From Anaerocolumna xylanovorans DSM 12503 (GTDB lineage: Bacteria; Bacillota; Clostridia; Lachnospirales; Lachnospiraceae): a stretch of 64,000 bases of DNA. A program made the translations under genes and the position numbers. The stretch spans positions 265,448-329,447 of the forward strand of contig NZ_FRFD01000007.1 in NCBI RefSeq assembly GCF_900143645.1. Direction: 5' to 3'. This document shows, in pieces, positions 61,535 through 64,000 of the stretch; position 1 is the stretch's first letter; each line of letters begins with the position of its first letter. The notes beneath the pieces are model-generated. The model worked only from the letters and a program-made list of their open reading frames with translations, had not been told where the DNA came from and made no database searches.

Positions 61535-63424
61535 TTACAGATGGAGATATCCCTCTTTTGTTGGTTCTTTCAATACAATTTCGCCTGAATTATGGGTACA
61601 GGCTGTCGGATTTGCCGTATTATTGGTACCGCCGTCCAAATTATATGAAATTGTATAAATTCCATCATATGCTAGAAACTGGATCCCATATGCCATAAAT
61701 AAATCCTTATGTTTTTTCCAATACTCTTCTACAGCACTTCCGGTGTAGCCATATATATAAAATGGTGTTTCATTTTCCGTCCTTGCTATGCTGTAAATAT
61801 CAAACGCCTCATCACTGATAAAAGTTACGGTTTGGGGAATTGTAACACTTGCCTTAGCATTGGGAAAGGCATAATCAGAAATAGTTGTCACATAATCTGC
61901 TACTGTTACATTATCCATCGAAGGTTCACATATTAGTATTGTTTTATCAGCATTATAAAGCACACCATCTGCACTGCTGTAATTAGTAATATTATTGGCC
62001 GTATACACCTCTATACCGGTTAATGAACGGCCTCCATATCTTATTTGCTTGCCATAGGACAACAAAGAAGAGGGAATTTTAATATAGGTAAGACGACTGC
62101 AATCTTCAAATAAATTATTCTTGATGTATTTCATTGTTGATGGAAAGGTAATAGATGATATCTCCATGTAATCGAAAATACCTTCTGCCGTATCCTCCAC
62201 TCCTTCCGGCACCTTAATATCTCCTGCGGTATTTAAACAATTTAGCAATACTTTCTTATCCTTACTTAGTAAAAACCCGTTTTCATATGTATAAACAGGA
62301 TTCTCACTGCTGAATTCTACTTTTTCCATTGCTGCATCACTGTCTAATACATTAATTCCAATACTGGTAACAGTCTTAGAAAAGGATATTTCCCGAAGTG
62401 ATATACAGCTGGCAAATGCCCATCCTCCAATCTCCTTCACTCCCTCCGGTATTGTTACGGACTTTAAGGATGAGCAATGGCTAAACGCATGAAAATCTAT
62501 TAAAGTAACGCTTTCAGGTATTTTAATGCTTTCCAGCTTCGTCTGTGAAAATGCACTGTCTCCAATCTCAATTAAGCCGTCGGGCAATGTTACTTTACTT
62601 AAGGTTCTTACTGAAAGGGCCTCTCTTCCCAGCTTTTTCACGCCTTTGGGCAAAATCACTTCTGTAACGGAAGAATTAGCAAATGCCCTATATCCAATTT
62701 CAGTAACTCCTTTAGGCACTGTAACTTTTCCTTTACTTTTCATAGCATCGAATAAAATCCCATTACAAATCAACATTGCACCTTTTTTAGATTGTACTTT
62801 ATACCAGGCCGTCTTGTAAAAAGCTCCCTCCTTTATTTCTTTTAGCTTTTGAGATAACGCTATATCAGCCAACTTATCACAATTTGAAAAAGCATAACTA
62901 CCTATGCTTGTTACAGAATTGGGTATTTTTATTTTTTTTAATGCAGTACAGCTTTGAAAAGCATAATCACCGATACTTGCTACTTTACCCGGTATTGTAA
63001 TATCCTTTAAACTACCACATTCTGCAAAAGTATGGCTGTTTATTTCTACAATAGAGACAGGCAGTTTGATTTGTTCTAAACTTTTACAGCCGCTGAAAGC
63101 ACCCCCACCAAGTCTGATAACGGAATCTGGAATCGTAATTTTTATCAGGCTGCTGCAATTTGCAAATGCTCCGTTATCTATTGTTTTTACTGATTTTGGT
63201 ATTGAAATACTGACAATCTTACTTTTACCGTAAAATGCATTGACTCCGATACTTGTTACTGTATCTGGTATTACAACATTTTTACTGTTTCCCTGATACT
63301 TTTTGAGTGTTCCATTTTTAATGACAAAGTCCTCATTTTTAGCACTGATTCCAACTGGAAGCAATAATACGAATGACAGAATGCTCAAAAGAATTACATG
63401 ATAAAATAACCGTTTTAGCTTCAA
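61535..63424 (-). CDS. BspA-like leucine-rich-repeat surface protein with incomplete C-terminal repeat
   Basis: Translation starts at TTG (63422-63424) after AAGGAGG. The 629-aa product has a signal peptide (MKLKRLFYHVILLSILSFVL, then LLPVGISA) and a series of LRR_5 units of about 23 residues (SSLIKITIPDSVIRLGGGAF, SCTALKKIKIPNSVTSIGSY). It ends with YTISYNLDGGTNNTANPT and KEPTKEGYLHL, the beginning of a Listeria-Bacteroides-type beta repeat that normally continues with a GWY motif, so the C-terminus looks cut short. A secreted adhesion or binding role is likely; no sortase or dockerin signal is present. Confidence 0.85.
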   Translation of the reverse strand: MKLKRLFYHVILLSILSFVLLLPVGISAKNEDFVIKNGTLKKYQGNSKNVVIPDTVTSIGVNAFYGKSKIVSISIPKSVKTIDNGAFANCSSLIKITIPDSVIRLGGGAFSGCKSLEQIKLPVSIVEINSHTFAECGSLKDITIPGKVASIGDYAFQSCTALKKIKIPNSVTSIGSYAFSNCDKLADIALSQKLKEIKEGAFYKTAWYKVQSKKGAMLICNGILFDAMKSKGKVTVPKGVTEIGYRAFANSSVTEVILPKGVKKLGREALSVRTLSKVTLPDGLIEIGDSAFSQTKLESIKIPESVTLIDFHAFSHCSSLKSVTIPEGVKEIGGWAFASCISLREISFSKTVTSIGINVLDSDAAMEKVEFSSENPVYTYENGFLLSKDKKVLLNCLNTAGDIKVPEGVEDTAEGIFDYMEISSITFPSTMKYIKNNLFEDCSRLTYIKIPSSLLSYGKQIRYGGRSLTGIEVYTANNITNYSSADGVLYNADKTILICEPSMDNVTVADYVTTISDYAFPNAKASVTIPQTVTFISDEAFDIYSIARTENETPFYIYGYTGSAVEEYWKKHKDLFMAYGIQFLAYDGIYTISYNLDGGTNNTANPTACTHNSGEIVLKEPTKEGYLHL

Positions 63425-63573
63425 GATTACTTCCTCCTTATATAATAACTCTTTATAACTTTTTATATTTATGTATGTACTTATTATAACCTAACTATGT
63501 AAAATACCACAAGAATGTTTTACTGCATCTGCCTGTTGACTCTGGCTGAAGCATTGAGTTTTCCTGATAGAAC

Positions 63574-63616
63574 AAAAAAATAGTACTAATTATCATATGG
63601 TGATAATTAGTACTAT
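63574..63616 (-). terminator. rRNA operon terminator
   Basis: A perfect 16-bp stem (63580-63595 with 63601-63616) is followed by seven Ts on the minus strand. It lies about 45 bases beyond the 23S 3' end. Confidence 0.92.
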
Positions 63617-63661
63617 TCTAAACTTTATATAAACATACACATTTTAAATTCATCTAATTCT

Positions 63662-64000
<339 letters not shown>

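Noticed and set aside
61480..61560. Single frameshift explaining the short end of the leucine-rich-repeat protein
   Set aside because: Neither alternative frame after the last repeat codes for the expected GWY-type continuation.
63617..63661. A 5S rRNA gene after the 23S gene
   Set aside because: Only about 45 A/T-rich bases are available and none resembles 5S.

Overview
The window reads as chromosomal DNA of a low-GC, anaerobic, spore-forming, probably motile member of the Firmicutes, most likely a Lachnospiraceae relative. This rests on spore genes (an alpha/beta SASP, ylbJ, gerW/ytfJ), pta-ackA acetate formation, a giant 2-hydroxyacyl-CoA dehydratase activase, cheV, a tyrosine T-box, CPC_1213-like and DUF2953 genes, and the order yloU-fakA-recG ... 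rsmD-coaD-ylbJ. Most genes lie on the minus strand. The assignment comes from gene content and order, not from a tree.

Layout. 1-9108 (-): a fused CmpB/cardiolipin-synthase protein, a GH2 beta-mannosidase, ruvA-ruvB, zapA and a U32 peptidase that runs off the left edge. 9.3-10.8 kb (+): a YprB-type nuclease and a small Ser/Asn/Thr-rich protein. 10.9-14.4 kb (-): a CPC_1213-like small protein, rpmF with DUF177 (yceD), and pta-ackA. 14.6-17.8 kb (-): a complete agr-type peptide quorum-sensing locus, in transcription order LytTR regulator, GHKL sensor kinase, agrB and a 48-aa agrD. agrD and agrB each have their own promoter, and the two promoters share the same architecture of paired direct repeats. 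18-24 kb: tmcAL, pepF, ylbJ, a DivIVA-like coiled coil, coaD and rsmD. 24.5-35 kb (-): SASP, a YYY/DUF2298 membrane protein, a GT2, glf, a SpoVK/CbxX AAA+ ATPase, recG, fakA and an Asp23 protein. 35-42.7 kb: rpmB, gerW, DUF2953, lineage-specific unknowns, an esterase, an apparently inactive rhomboid-like protein with a zinc ribbon, corA behind a long leader, and a LysM protein. 43-47.4 kb (+): the giant activase. 47.5-54.7 kb: a sugar island of GH172, a binding-protein ABC importer and a GH32-like enzyme, with a divergent LacI regulator. 54.8-61.3 kb (-): tyrS with its T-box, ung, hisH-hisF, a charged single-pass membrane protein and cheV. 61.5-63.4 kb (-): a BspA-like leucine-rich-repeat protein. 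63.66 kb to the right edge (-): the 3' end of a 23S rRNA gene.

Two things stand out beyond ordinary annotation. The first is the agr locus: a short agrD gene, two promoters with repeat pairs at a 20-bp period ending 6 bp upstream of the -35 box, and a 24-codon coupled ORF ahead of the kinase. The second is a family of short intergenic elements, each with two small palindromes about 14 bp apart, placed just upstream of the Shine-Dalgarno sites of the regulator gene, coaD (two in tandem) and recG, with a partial copy before a 101-aa gene. In coaD and recG the Shine-Dalgarno-side sequence is duplicated on the far side of the element. No CRISPR array, insertion-sequence transposase, prophage gene or tRNA was recognised.
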